Shown here: positions 1 through 4,753 of the stretch, in pieces
How positions within the stretch are numbered: position 1 is the stretch's first letter
Layout: each line of letters opens with the position of its first letter
NCBI GenBank assembly: GCA_017521345.1
Contig: JAFXCU010000197.1
Span: 1 to 5,858, forward strand
From: Ruminiclostridium sp.
Lineage (GTDB): Bacteria > Bacillota_A > Clostridia > Oscillospirales > Oscillospiraceae
Reading direction: 5' to 3'
Length of the DNA: 5,858 nucleotides
Notes under the pieces: model-generated
What the model was told of the DNA's origin: nothing
The model's input: the letters and a program-made list of their open reading frames with translations, nothing else
The model's database searches: none
Made by a program: the position numbers and the translations under genes

Positions 1-131
1 CCCAGCACATCCCGGCCGATGATGCCTGCCGGGATGGCCTTTTCTTGGATCACTGTGGGCGTCTCATAGCCGCAGTCGGCCAGTGCCGACAGGATGGGCG
101 CCCGGATCCCAAGAGACTGAAAGCTCTTCAT
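1..131 (-). CDS. DEAD-box RNA helicase, N-terminal fragment (cut by window edge)
   Basis: This is the first 43 codons of an ATP-dependent RNA helicase; the rest lies beyond the left edge. Read on the minus strand from ATG at 131, the protein begins MKSFQSLGIRAPILSAL and contains a complete Q motif at residues 21-29 (G21-Y-E-T-P25-T-V-I-Q29). A phenylalanine at residue 4 sits exactly 17 residues upstream of the motif, as in DEAD-box proteins, where these residues read the adenine of ATP. It continues with AIPAGIIGRDVLG, leading toward the Walker A motif, which is not in the window. The spacing from start to Q motif fits RhlE/CshA-like short-N-terminus helicases that unwind RNA in ribosome assembly or mRNA decay. 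A purine-rich stretch GAAAGGA (144-150) lies about 12 bases before the ATG, a slightly long spacing. PTVIQ instead of the usual PTPIQ is a mild oddity. The family is certain; the subfamily is not. Confidence 0.9.
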   Translation of the reverse strand, partial: MKSFQSLGIRAPILSALADCGYETPTVIQEKAIPAGIIGRDVL

Positions 132-159
132 GGGTATGTTGGTTCCTTTCTGCTTCCCT

Positions 160-185
160 CCGGACAGATCAAATCATCTATCCGG
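160..185 (-). repeat. Imperfect inverted repeat upstream of the helicase gene
   Basis: CCGGACAGAT (160-169) faces ATCTATCCGG (176-185) over a 6-base loop. The arms match at nine of ten positions; the odd pair is G-U when read as minus-strand RNA and C-A when read as plus-strand RNA, so folding would favour the minus strand, the direction in which the helicase is transcribed. It would lie in the helicase mRNA leader about 30 bases before the start codon if transcription begins upstream. There is no U run after it, so it is not an intrinsic terminator. Confidence 0.45.
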
Positions 186-204
186 CAGGGTCTGACCCTT
201 GTAG

Positions 205-226
205 GGGCCGATGCCTTCATCGGCCC
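205..226. repeat. Perfect 9-bp hairpin between HD hydrolase and helicase genes, possible REP-like element
   Basis: GGGCCGATG (205-213) and CATCGGCCC (218-226) form a perfect 9-bp stem with a CCTT loop. It is preceded by CTTGTAG. It lies in the 118-base gap between the HD gene stop (250) and the helicase start (131). No U run follows on either strand, so a classic terminator is unlikely. GTAGGGGCC followed by a palindrome resembles short interspersed palindromic elements that I recall from Clostridia genomes; only one copy is visible in this window, so that is inference. Confidence 0.5.
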
Positions 227-249
227 ACTCACCGGGAAGCGTTCCTAGA

Positions 250-840
250 TTAAAATGGATTGCCTTCCTCTTCCAGGAAGTAGGTCGCCTCCATGTCGGC
301 CACAGACAGGGCGAAGGCGAGGGGGTACTTGGCAAAGGCCTTGCCCACCGTCCGGCTGTCCTCGGTGCCGGAGAAGCCCATGTGCCAGCGGATGGCCATG
401 GCTTCCTCCCGGGTGAGGCGGACGTACCCGTTGACGATATACACCGACTTTTCCCCGTGGCCATAGGGCAGCGGATCGTCAAAGGTGTAGGTGGGGACCT
501 GGGTCCATCGGCCGTCCTCCCCCTTTACGTTTCGGGTGGAGGGCTTGTAGCAGCCGATCTTGCACACATCGTGGAGCAGGGAGACCAGGGCAATGGACTC
601 CGGGCTGTATTCCAGGCCGTACAGGTCGGTGACCCGCTCTCTGGAAAGATAATCAGCCAGGCAGTGGTAGACATTCAGGCTGTGCTCACACAGGCCCCCG
701 GCGTAAGCGCCGTGGTACTTGGCAGAGGCCGGAGCCGTGAAAAAGTCGCTCTTGTTCATGAGGTAGTCCAGCAGGGCCTCGGCACCCTCCCGGTGGATGT
801 TTTCCCGAAAGATCTCAATGAATTCTTCTCGTGCGGACAT
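250..840 (-). CDS. HD-domain hydrolase (metal-dependent phosphohydrolase)
   Basis: A 196-residue soluble protein with an HD-superfamily metal site. The likely ligands are H53 (in YAGGLCEHS), H90-D91 (in SLLHDVCKIG), H128 (in YGHGEKS), H153 (in IRWHMGF) and D182 (in SVADMEA). This order H...HD...H...H...D, with the GGL-EHS approach to the first histidine, is that of HD proteins related to the C-terminal domain of the 3'-5' exoribonuclease YhaM; here the domain stands alone, without an OB-fold. Such proteins hydrolyse phosphodiester or phosphomonoester bonds using two metals. The substrate cannot be told from the sequence. The frame is open up to 912, but the start at 840 is chosen because AGGAGG lies 8 bases upstream (849-854) and the extra 24 residues would be encoded by an AT-rich promoter-like stretch. 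The next gene downstream on the same strand is the DEAD-box helicase after 118 bases; the two may share a transcript. HD family certain, cellular role unknown. Confidence 0.9.
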   Translation of the reverse strand: MSAREEFIEIFRENIHREGAEALLDYLMNKSDFFTAPASAKYHGAYAGGLCEHSLNVYHCLADYLSRERVTDLYGLEYSPESIALVSLLHDVCKIGCYKPSTRNVKGEDGRWTQVPTYTFDDPLPYGHGEKSVYIVNGYVRLTREEAMAIRWHMGFSGTEDSRTVGKAFAKYPLAFALSVADMEATYFLEEEGNPF

Positions 841-848
841 GGCGTGTT

Positions 849-854
849 CCTCCT
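849..854 (-). promoter_or_regulatory. Ribosome binding site that fixes the HD hydrolase start
   Basis: AGGAGG on the minus strand, 8 bases before ATG at 840. The open frame extends to 912 but no comparable site precedes the upstream start, so this site decides for the shorter protein. Confidence 0.85.
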
Positions 855-882
855 CTGTCTGTCTATGGGCACAATACTCCAC

Positions 883-924
883 AATAATAACAATAATATT
901 GTATTGTACCACACCGGATGAAAA
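883..924 (-). promoter_or_regulatory. AT-rich probable promoter region of the HD hydrolase gene
   Basis: An AT-rich patch in otherwise GC-rich DNA, with ATAATAAC-type short repeats (884-898). On the minus strand it offers -10-like hexamers TACAAT (903-908) and TATTAT (893-898) and a -35-like TTTTCA (919-924), but the spacings (10 and about 20 bases) are not ideal, so the exact promoter cannot be assigned. It lies between the terminator of the upstream operon and the HD gene ribosome site, where a promoter is needed. Confidence 0.4.
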
Positions 925-947
925 TTTTCACGGGTTTTTCCTGGGAC

Positions 948-993
948 AGAAAAGAAAACTTGCCCGATGGGAATCCCCTCCCTTCGGGCAAGT
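948..993 (-). terminator. Intrinsic terminator of the MATE / cysteine-rich protein operon
   Basis: ACTTGCCCGA (958-967) pairs with TCGGGCAAGT (984-993), a perfect 10-bp stem with a 16-base loop. On the minus strand the stem is followed at once by TTTCTTTTCTG. It starts 12 bases after the stop codon of the small cysteine-rich gene (1005), as expected for the end of that operon. Confidence 0.85.
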
Positions 994-1004
994 GTCACAA
1001 ACGA

Positions 1005-1268
1005 TTATTTCTTCTCGGGGAACATCCCTTCCTCCCGGAGTTTGGCCGAGATGTAGGCATAGCTCTCGTCGTTGTGGGGCAGCAGGCAGTAGGAGCAGTC
1101 CTTCCGGCCGTTGCGCATCACGAAAGCGCCGCCGCACTTGGGGGAGCGGTACAGGGGGCAGTAGCAGAAGAGGCAGTTGAAGTCCTCCTCCTTCACGTCG
1201 TTGTGGCAGGGGAAATACTCGCACTCCCGGTTCTGGAACCAGGTATAATGTCTTCCTTTCAGGTCCAT
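1005..1268 (-). CDS. Small cysteine-rich protein, probable metal-binding domain (Cys_rich_small type)
   Basis: An 87-residue protein with eight cysteines: C16, C21, C32, C35, C37, C45, C58 and C61, plus H22 and H65. The pattern C-x4-CHND, then NCLFCYCPLY, then KCGG, then DCSYCLLPH matches the cysteine-rich small domain family (PF04071, zinc-finger-like) as I recall it. Members are short stand-alone proteins or fused domains; the cysteines are thought to bind zinc or an Fe-S cluster, and no reaction is established. There is no signal peptide or membrane segment, so it should be cytoplasmic. The start at 1268 is supported by GGAGG (1276-1280) 7 bases upstream, and the coding region spans the full family length. 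It follows the MATE gene stop by 21 bases and ends at a terminator, so it is the second gene of that operon. Family assignment fairly sure, function unknown. Confidence 0.85.
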   Translation of the reverse strand: MDLKGRHYTWFQNRECEYFPCHNDVKEEDFNCLFCYCPLYRSPKCGGAFVMRNGRKDCSYCLLPHNDESYAYISAKLREEGMFPEKK

Positions 1269-1289
1269 GAGGGGCCCTCCTTTTCTATG

Positions 1290-2714
1290 TTATGCAATGT
1301 CGTAGGTTTCTTTCCAGGTTTTCAGTGCCTCCCGGCCCTCCTGGGTGACCGGCATGATCCACCGCCAGGAGCGGAAATAGCGGATGCAGAGCCAGGTTTT
1401 GATGTAGTCCTCGGAAATGAGCATCAGGGCGTAGACCACCGGGAAGGGCAGGCGGAACACATAGGCCGCCAGGAAGGTCACCGGGACGGACAGGAACCAC
1501 AGGCAGCCCATGTCGTATTTGACGCCAGTGACCGTGTCGCCCCCGGCCCGGTAAATGCCCACGATGGCGATGTATGGGATATTCCGGATGGTCATGTGGG
1601 CGGAGTAGATGATGAGGATGTAAATGGCGCTGGTGTAGGTGATCTCCGACAGGGCCCCGCCGGTGTTGAACAGGTGGATGAGGGGTTCCCGGACAGCGAT
1701 GAGGACCAGACCCAGGATGCCGGAGGCGGCAGGCTCCGCCACCATGAACCGGCGGGACTGCTCCACCCCCTGATGGATGTTGCCGGCACCCACGGAGTTG
1801 CCCACCATGATGGCGCAGGCAGAGCACAGGCCAATGAGGAGGGAGAAGGCGATGTTCTCAAAGGTGCGGACGATGGTCACCGCCGCATAGTACTCATAAC
1901 CCAGGTTGGAGTAGATGAGGTTCAGGGCCACGGTGCCCATGCCCCAGGCCACCTCGTTGATGACCACCGGGTTGGCCTTTTGGAAGTACTCGGTGAGCAT
2001 CCCCTTGTTGAAGTCGAAGAACTCCCGGATGGGGCCGATGAGGATATTCTTCTGCCAGACCGACACCGCCACCACGAAGGCCAGGCCCGCCCAGGCGGAA
2101 ATGGCGGTGGCCCAGGCGGCACCGGCGATGCCCATGGGCTCAAAGCCCCACTTGCCAAAGATCATGGCGTAGTCCAGGCAGATGTTCAGCACGGTGGTGA
2201 GACAGGCGGTGACCATGGGGAGCTTCACCCGTCCCGTGGACCGGAGAAGGGCGCCGATCATGCTCACTGCCATCTGGGCCACATAGGACCAGCCGGCGAT
2301 GCGCAGGTAGGCGGCTCCCTCTGCCACCACCTCGGGGGTGCGGTTGAAGAGGGCCATGGCCCACGCCGGGGCCCCCACACAGATGGCAGTAAACATCAGA
2401 GAGAGGACCATCACCAGGGACATGGCGATGCCGAAGACCCGGTGGATGCCCTTGACGTCCTTCACCCCCCAGTACTGGGCGTAGAACAGGGTGGCCCCGG
2501 AACAGAAGCCGAACTGGCAGATGTTCAGCAGCCAGGCCCACTGGGTGGCCATACCGATGGCCGACAGGGGGACATCCCCCAGCTGGCCCACCATGAGGGT
2601 GTCCACCAGGGCGAAGGAACTGATGAGCAGGTTTTGGATGGCCACTGGCAGGGCCAGCCGCATGGCCATGGACCAAAAGACCGGGTCCCGCCAGCGGGGT
2701 TTGGGAAGCGCCAC
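1290..2714 (-). CDS. MATE-family multidrug/cation antiporter
   Basis: A 474-residue integral membrane protein of the multidrug and toxic compound extrusion family, which exports cationic or other small molecules using a Na+ or H+ gradient. Two MatE repeats are visible, roughly residues 17-180 and 245-410, together predicting about 12 membrane helices. The hallmark VDTLMVGQLG (38-47) lies after the first helix and a matching second-half segment is VRTFENIAFSLLIG (282-295), followed by MVGNSVGAGN. Length is normal for the family. The start codon is GTG at 2714: AGGAGG (2722-2727) is 7 bases upstream, and the extra residues before the next Met (16) are MALPKPRWRDP, a typical cytoplasmic lead-in. 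It is the first gene of an operon with the small cysteine-rich gene and has its own promoter (2753-2781). No regulator lies next to it. Substrate cannot be deduced; family certain. Confidence 0.95.
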   Translation of the reverse strand: MALPKPRWRDPVFWSMAMRLALPVAIQNLLISSFALVDTLMVGQLGDVPLSAIGMATQWAWLLNICQFGFCSGATLFYAQYWGVKDVKGIHRVFGIAMSLVMVLSLMFTAICVGAPAWAMALFNRTPEVVAEGAAYLRIAGWSYVAQMAVSMIGALLRSTGRVKLPMVTACLTTVLNICLDYAMIFGKWGFEPMGIAGAAWATAISAWAGLAFVVAVSVWQKNILIGPIREFFDFNKGMLTEYFQKANPVVINEVAWGMGTVALNLIYSNLGYEYYAAVTIVRTFENIAFSLLIGLCSACAIMVGNSVGAGNIHQGVEQSRRFMVAEPAASGILGLVLIAVREPLIHLFNTGGALSEITYTSAIYILIIYSAHMTIRNIPYIAIVGIYRAGGDTVTGVKYDMGCLWFLSVPVTFLAAYVFRLPFPVVYALMLISEDYIKTWLCIRYFRSWRWIMPVTQEGREALKTWKETYDIA

Positions 2715-2721
2715 GGGGGAC

Positions 2722-2727
2722 CCTCCT
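2722..2727 (-). promoter_or_regulatory. Ribosome binding site for the GTG start of the MATE gene
   Basis: AGGAGG on the minus strand with 7 bases to GTG at 2714. It decides for the GTG start over the internal ATG codons at residues 16 and 18. Confidence 0.85.
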
Positions 2728-2752
2728 CTCTGAATGGATTTCGTAAGGTTAT

Positions 2753-2781
2753 ATTATACTACGTCTGCTCCCTATGGGCAA
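2753..2781 (-). promoter_or_regulatory. Sigma-A type promoter of the MATE operon
   Basis: Minus strand: -35 TTGCCC (2776-2781), a 17-base spacer, and a perfect -10 TATAAT (2753-2758). Transcription should begin near 2746, giving a leader of about 30 bases ahead of the GTG start. No operator-like palindrome overlaps it. Confidence 0.8.
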
Positions 2782-2880
2782 GGAAAACGAATTTAATACT
2801 TTTTTCAGAAATCCTTAATGGAACTTTTCCCTTTGGCTGGTAAGATGGGTACAGCAACCACCGGAAAGGATGAAATCAAC

Positions 2881-3378
2881 ATGAAACGAATCCCCTGGCT
2901 CTTCGGGATCTACTGCCTCCTGCTGGTGTGGATCATCCTGTTCAAGCTGTCCTTCTCCCTGGAGGACCTCCAGTCCCTGATGGGACAGCGGAGCATCAAC
3001 CTGATCCCCTTTCACTATGAGGACGATATGCGCTTTGCCCGCTTTCACTGGACAGAAGTGTGGGAGAATGTCCTGGTGTTCATTCCCTTTGGCATCTATC
3101 TGAAACTCCTGGATGTCCCCAGCAGACGAGCCATCCTGATTGGTTTTCTCTCCAGTCTGACTCTGGAGACAGGACAGTATCTCGGCGCTCTGGGCGCTTT
3201 TGACATCACTGACCTGCTCACCAACACCCTGGGCACTGCCATAGGCGTTCTGGTGTATCGCCTGGCCGTGAAGGTCTTCCGCAGTGAGGAACGGGCCAGC
3301 AAAGTCCTGGGTGCGCTGGCCTTCATAGGGACAGGTTTCCTTTTGGCTCTGATCGCCGTTCTGGCTGCGGCAAACTGA
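2881..3378 (+). CDS. VanZ-family membrane protein
   Basis: A 165-residue integral membrane protein. Hydrophobic segments lie at about residues 5-23, 60-77, 84-100, 112-131 and 142-163. The family signatures are present in order: INLIPF (39-44), ENVLVFIPFG (62-71), LETGQYLG (95-102) and FDITDLLTNTLGTAIG (107-122). VanZ of Tn1546 gives low-level teicoplanin resistance; most chromosomal members, like this one, stand alone and have no known function, so resistance should not be assumed. The open frame begins at 2818, but ATG 2881 is preferred: AAAGGA (2865-2870) lies 10 bases upstream and the protein then starts MKRIPWLF directly into the first helix. The gene is divergent from the MATE operon (166-base gap). 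I see no convincing plus-strand promoter in that gap, and no terminator after the stop, so read-through into the next unit is possible. Confidence 0.9.
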   Translation: MKRIPWLFGIYCLLLVWIILFKLSFSLEDLQSLMGQRSINLIPFHYEDDMRFARFHWTEVWENVLVFIPFGIYLKLLDVPSRRAILIGFLSSLTLETGQYLGALGAFDITDLLTNTLGTAIGVLVYRLAVKVFRSEERASKVLGALAFIGTGFLLALIAVLAAAN

Positions 3379-3423
3379 GAAGGGACCTTCCATCATCCCA
3401 TCAAAAAAGTTGCAAATAAGGGG

Positions 3424-3452
3424 TTGACAAATCAGGAAGGGCATGGTAAACT
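3424..3452 (+). promoter_or_regulatory. Promoter of the DUF2325-DUF3793 unit
   Basis: Perfect -35 TTGACA (3424-3429), a 17-base spacer, and -10 TAAACT (3447-3452). Transcription should start near 3459, immediately before the first palindromic operator, and leave a leader of about 127 bases before the ATG at 3586. Confidence 0.8.
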
Positions 3453-3460
3453 CTCAATCA

Positions 3461-3476
3461 GTTAGCCAGTGCTAAC
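3461..3476. promoter_or_regulatory. Operator-like palindrome, copy 1
   Basis: GTTAGCCAGTGCTAAC: perfect 6-bp half sites GTTAGC and GCTAAC separated by 4 bases. It sits at about +2 to +18 of the predicted transcript, a position where a bound repressor would block RNA polymerase. The same half sites and spacing recur at 3551-3566. The outline TTAG-N6-CTAA is shared with DtxR/IdeR-type operators, so a metal-responsive repressor is a possible ligand (inference). Confidence 0.75.
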
Positions 3477-3517
3477 ACGCATAAAACCCTTATCTTTGAA
3501 CAGAATAGAACCATCCG

Positions 3518-3533
3518 GCGTCCTGCGGGACGC
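3518..3533 (+). promoter_or_regulatory. Leader hairpin, possible weak attenuator
   Basis: GCGTCC (3518-3523) and GGACGC (3528-3533) form a 6-bp GC-rich stem with a TGCG loop, followed by TTCCCTTTGA. It lies between the two palindromes in the untranslated leader. The T tract is broken and short, so termination efficiency would be modest if it acts at all. Confidence 0.35.
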
Positions 3534-3550
3534 TTCCCTTTGACTCGATA

Positions 3551-3566
3551 GTTAGCAAAGGCTAAC
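3551..3566. promoter_or_regulatory. Operator-like palindrome, copy 2
   Basis: GTTAGCAAAGGCTAAC: the same half sites and 4-base spacing as at 3461-3476, with a different centre, so the two are independent sites for one ligand rather than a simple long duplication. Centres are 90 bp apart. It ends 7 bases before the ribosome site of the DUF2325 gene, so it could act as a road block, or as an RNA hairpin next to the ribosome site. Confidence 0.75.
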
Positions 3567-3585
3567 AAAAGAAAGGAGAGTTCCC

Positions 3586-3867
3586 ATGAGTGTCGTCATC
3601 CTGGGCGGAAACGAATGTATGGTCCGCCAGTATAAAGATCTGTGCAAGGAATACCAGTGCTCCGCCAAGGTCATTTCCAAGATGACCGGCACCCTGAAGA
3701 ACCGCCTGGGGAGCCCCGATCTGCTGGTGATGTTCACCGACACCATCTCCCACAAGATGGTCAAGTGCGCCCTCAGCGAGATCAAGGGCCAGAACCCTGC
3801 CATCGCCCGGTCCAAATCCAGCTCCATGGCCGCTCTCCGGAACATCCTGGAGACCCACGCCGGCTGA
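3586..3867 (+). CDS. DUF2325 domain protein
   Basis: A 93-residue soluble protein that matches the DUF2325 family over its whole length. It opens with a beta strand and glycine turn MSVVILGGNECM (1-12), like a Rossmann-type nucleotide-binding fold, then YKDLCKEYQCSAKVISKMTG, PDLLVMF (44-50), the family-typical SHKMVKCAL (55-63) and a C-terminal helix with RSKSSSMAALRNIL (75-88). Cysteines at 11, 20, 25 and 61 could matter for redox or metal sensing, but no CxxC is present. The family has no established function. The start is supported by AGGAG (3574-3578) 7 bases upstream. It is the first gene of a two-gene unit with DUF3793, 10 bases apart, under the promoter at 3424 and two palindromes. In gut Clostridia I recall DUF2325 and DUF3793 near feoA/feoB and flavodoxin genes, which would fit a metal-related role (inference). 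Confidence 0.85.
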   Translation: MSVVILGGNECMVRQYKDLCKEYQCSAKVISKMTGTLKNRLGSPDLLVMFTDTISHKMVKCALSEIKGQNPAIARSKSSSMAALRNILETHAG

Positions 3868-3877
3868 GGGCACGCCT

Positions 3878-4434
3878 ATGTCAGCTGAGTATATCATCCG
3901 CCACGGAGCCCCTACCCTGGCAGGGATCAAAACCGGGAACCTCTTCCCCTGTTCCTTCCATGACCGGAAAGACTTCCAGGATGACCTGCGCCGGATGAAC
4001 CAGGTGCTGGTCCCAAGGGGCCTTCGCCTGATCCCCCTGCGGATGGAGGAAGGTAAGCCCTCCTCTATCTCTTCCGTCCGGCCAGCCTGGACCGGGACCT
4101 GGCCGACGAGACCGCCCGGGACCTGCTGCGGCAGGCGGGCTATGCCGACCTCCGCCAGCGCCCCTGCCTGCGGGAACTGGCCCGTCGGCTGAAGGAACAC
4201 AACGAGTTTCCCCATGAGATCGGCCTCTTTCTGAGCTATCCGCCGGAAGATGTCCGGGGCTTCATCTACCACCAGGGCAAATGCAGCAAGTGCTCCGGCT
4301 GCTGGAAGGTCTATGGAGACGAGGCGGCCGCCAAAGAGCGGTTCGCCGCCTACAAAGCCTGCACCGCCAGCCTCTGCCAGCGCCACGCCCACGGCGACGG
4401 CCTGGAACACCTGACGGTACCCACCCCATCGTAA
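3878..4434 (+). pseudogene. DUF3793 family protein gene, interrupted by a one-base frameshift
   Basis: The start ATG at 3878 has GAGGG (3866-3870) 7 bases upstream, overlapping the stop of DUF2325, so the two are translationally linked. The first frame gives residues 1-60 with the family start (HGAPTLAGIKTGNLF, then PRGLRLIPLRMEEGK) and then runs into unrelated sequence, ending at 4192. The family sequence resumes in the -1 frame from 4057: ALLYLFRP, FPHEIGLFLSYPPEDVRGF (111-129), then CSKCSGCWKVYGD (136-148) and FAAYKACT. One missing base at about 4057-4058 (GGTAAGCCC where GGTAAGGCCC would restore GKALLYLF) explains everything. The repaired protein is 185 residues, near the family norm, and ends at TAA 4432-4434. 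The CxxCxxC cluster (136, 139, 142) could bind metal. Function of the family is unknown. Either a recent inactivating mutation or a sequencing error; both halves are otherwise intact. Confidence 0.85.
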
Positions 4435-4441
4435 TCCATGT

Positions 4442-4462
4442 CTGAACGGCTGCCCCGTTCAG
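4442..4462 (+). terminator. First hairpin after the DUF3793 gene, possible terminator
   Basis: CTGAACGG (4442-4449) pairs perfectly with CCGTTCAG (4455-4462) over a 5-base loop, 8 bases after the DUF3793 stop. It is followed by CTCCTCTCTTTTCG, a pyrimidine-rich but not pure T tract, so it is probably a weak terminator or an mRNA 3'-end stabiliser. Confidence 0.45.
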
Positions 4463-4475
4463 CTCCTCTCTTTTC

Positions 4476-4500
4476 GCCCGCCGTCTCTCCGGCGGCGGGC
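4476..4500. repeat. GC-rich inverted repeat
   Basis: GCCCGCCG (4476-4483) pairs perfectly with CGGCGGGC (4493-4500) over a 9-base loop. No T run follows immediately on either strand, although an AT-rich stretch begins about 10 bases later. It lies between two terminator-like hairpins. Confidence 0.45.
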
Positions 4501-4530
4501 ACCTCTCTTAACGATTATTTTTCTTGGCTT

Positions 4531-4565
4531 GGAAAGCGCCCTCTTCGGAGGGCGTTTTCCTTTTG
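4531..4565 (+). terminator. Strong intrinsic terminator of the DUF2325-DUF3793 unit
   Basis: CGCCCTC (4537-4543), TTCG tetraloop (4544-4547) and GAGGGCG (4548-4554) make a 7-bp GC core. GGAAAG (4531-4536) and TTTTCC (4555-4560) extend it to 13 bp with one G-U pair. TTTTCC-TTTT follows. This is a textbook rho-independent terminator for plus-strand transcription. Confidence 0.85.
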
Positions 4566-4583
4566 CGCACAAGCCTCGCAGAG

Positions 4584-4700
4584 TTCGCTGTCCGCAGACA
4601 GCGAAAAAAGTCCAATTATCTTTTCCGGCGGCGTGTACGTCGGAAAAGATACTGCTCAGGCCGCCAGTGTGGGGCCTTTGGCCCTGCGCGCAGCGGCCTG
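4584..4700 (+). other. Cluster of three long stem-loops in a gene-free region (possible structured RNA or interspersed repeat)
   Basis: Three hairpins follow one another. The first is TTCGCTGTC (4584-4592) with GACAGCGAA (4597-4605), 9 bp and loop CGCA. The second is TATCTTTTCCG (4617-4627) with its complement (4641-4651), 11 bp, extended by three more pairs including one G-U to 14 bp. The third is CAGGCCGC (4657-4664) with GCGGCCTG (4693-4700), enclosing GTGTG (4667-4671) with CGCGC (4687-4691) and GGGCC (4672-4676) with GGCCC (4680-4684) around a TTT loop, 18 pairs in all. All three non-Watson-Crick pairs (4628-4640, 4668-4690, 4670-4688) are G-U on the plus strand and would be A-C on the minus strand. 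None has a T tail, so they are not terminators. No promoter was recognised. The two open frames across it are not protein-like. Confidence 0.5.
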
Positions 4701-4711
4701 CCATCTCACAC

Positions 4712-4750
4712 AAATAAAAGGAGCGAGGAAAATCCTCGCTCCTTTTATTT
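4712..4750 (-). terminator. Terminator of typA (perfect 18-bp palindrome, probably works both ways)
   Basis: Positions 4712-4729 pair perfectly with 4733-4750 around an AAA loop. The core is GGAGCGAGGA/TCCTCGCTCC, flanked by an A-rich arm and a TTTTATTT arm, so each strand has a GC stem ending in a T tract. It starts 3 bases after the typA stop codon at 4754. It would also stop plus-strand transcription coming from the left. Confidence 0.9.
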
Positions 4751-4753
4751 GGC

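Noticed and set aside
211..921. 236-codon plus-strand open frame opposite the HD gene
   Set aside because: It is antisense to a gene with clear HD motifs and a good ribosome site; the product has no family features.
918..2843. 641-codon plus-strand open frame antisense to the MATE operon
   Set aside because: Its product is rich in Gly, His, Asp and Gln in the manner of an antisense shadow, has no recognisable domain, and lies opposite a certain MATE gene and a cysteine-rich gene with their own ribosome sites, promoter and terminator.
2881..3378. VanZ as a glycopeptide resistance gene
   Set aside because: There are no vanA/B-type ligase, vanH, vanX or two-component genes nearby, and chromosomal VanZ-family proteins are widespread without resistance.
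3540..3568. Second promoter TTGACT-17-TAACAA over the second palindrome
   Set aside because: The -10 matches poorly and the implied start (about 3575) would fall inside the ribosome site of the DUF2325 gene, leaving no usable leader.
4050..4062. Programmed -1 frameshift to make full-length DUF3793
   Set aside because: The junction GGT-AAG-CCC has no slippery heptamer of the X-XXY-YYZ type and no adjacent stimulatory stem was seen, so a lost base or sequencing error is more likely.
3562..4410. 282-codon minus-strand open frame opposite DUF2325 and DUF3793
   Set aside because: It covers two recognised plus-strand families, has Ala/Gly/Val-rich shadow composition and no domain. It stays open only because the opposite strand is GC-rich coding DNA.
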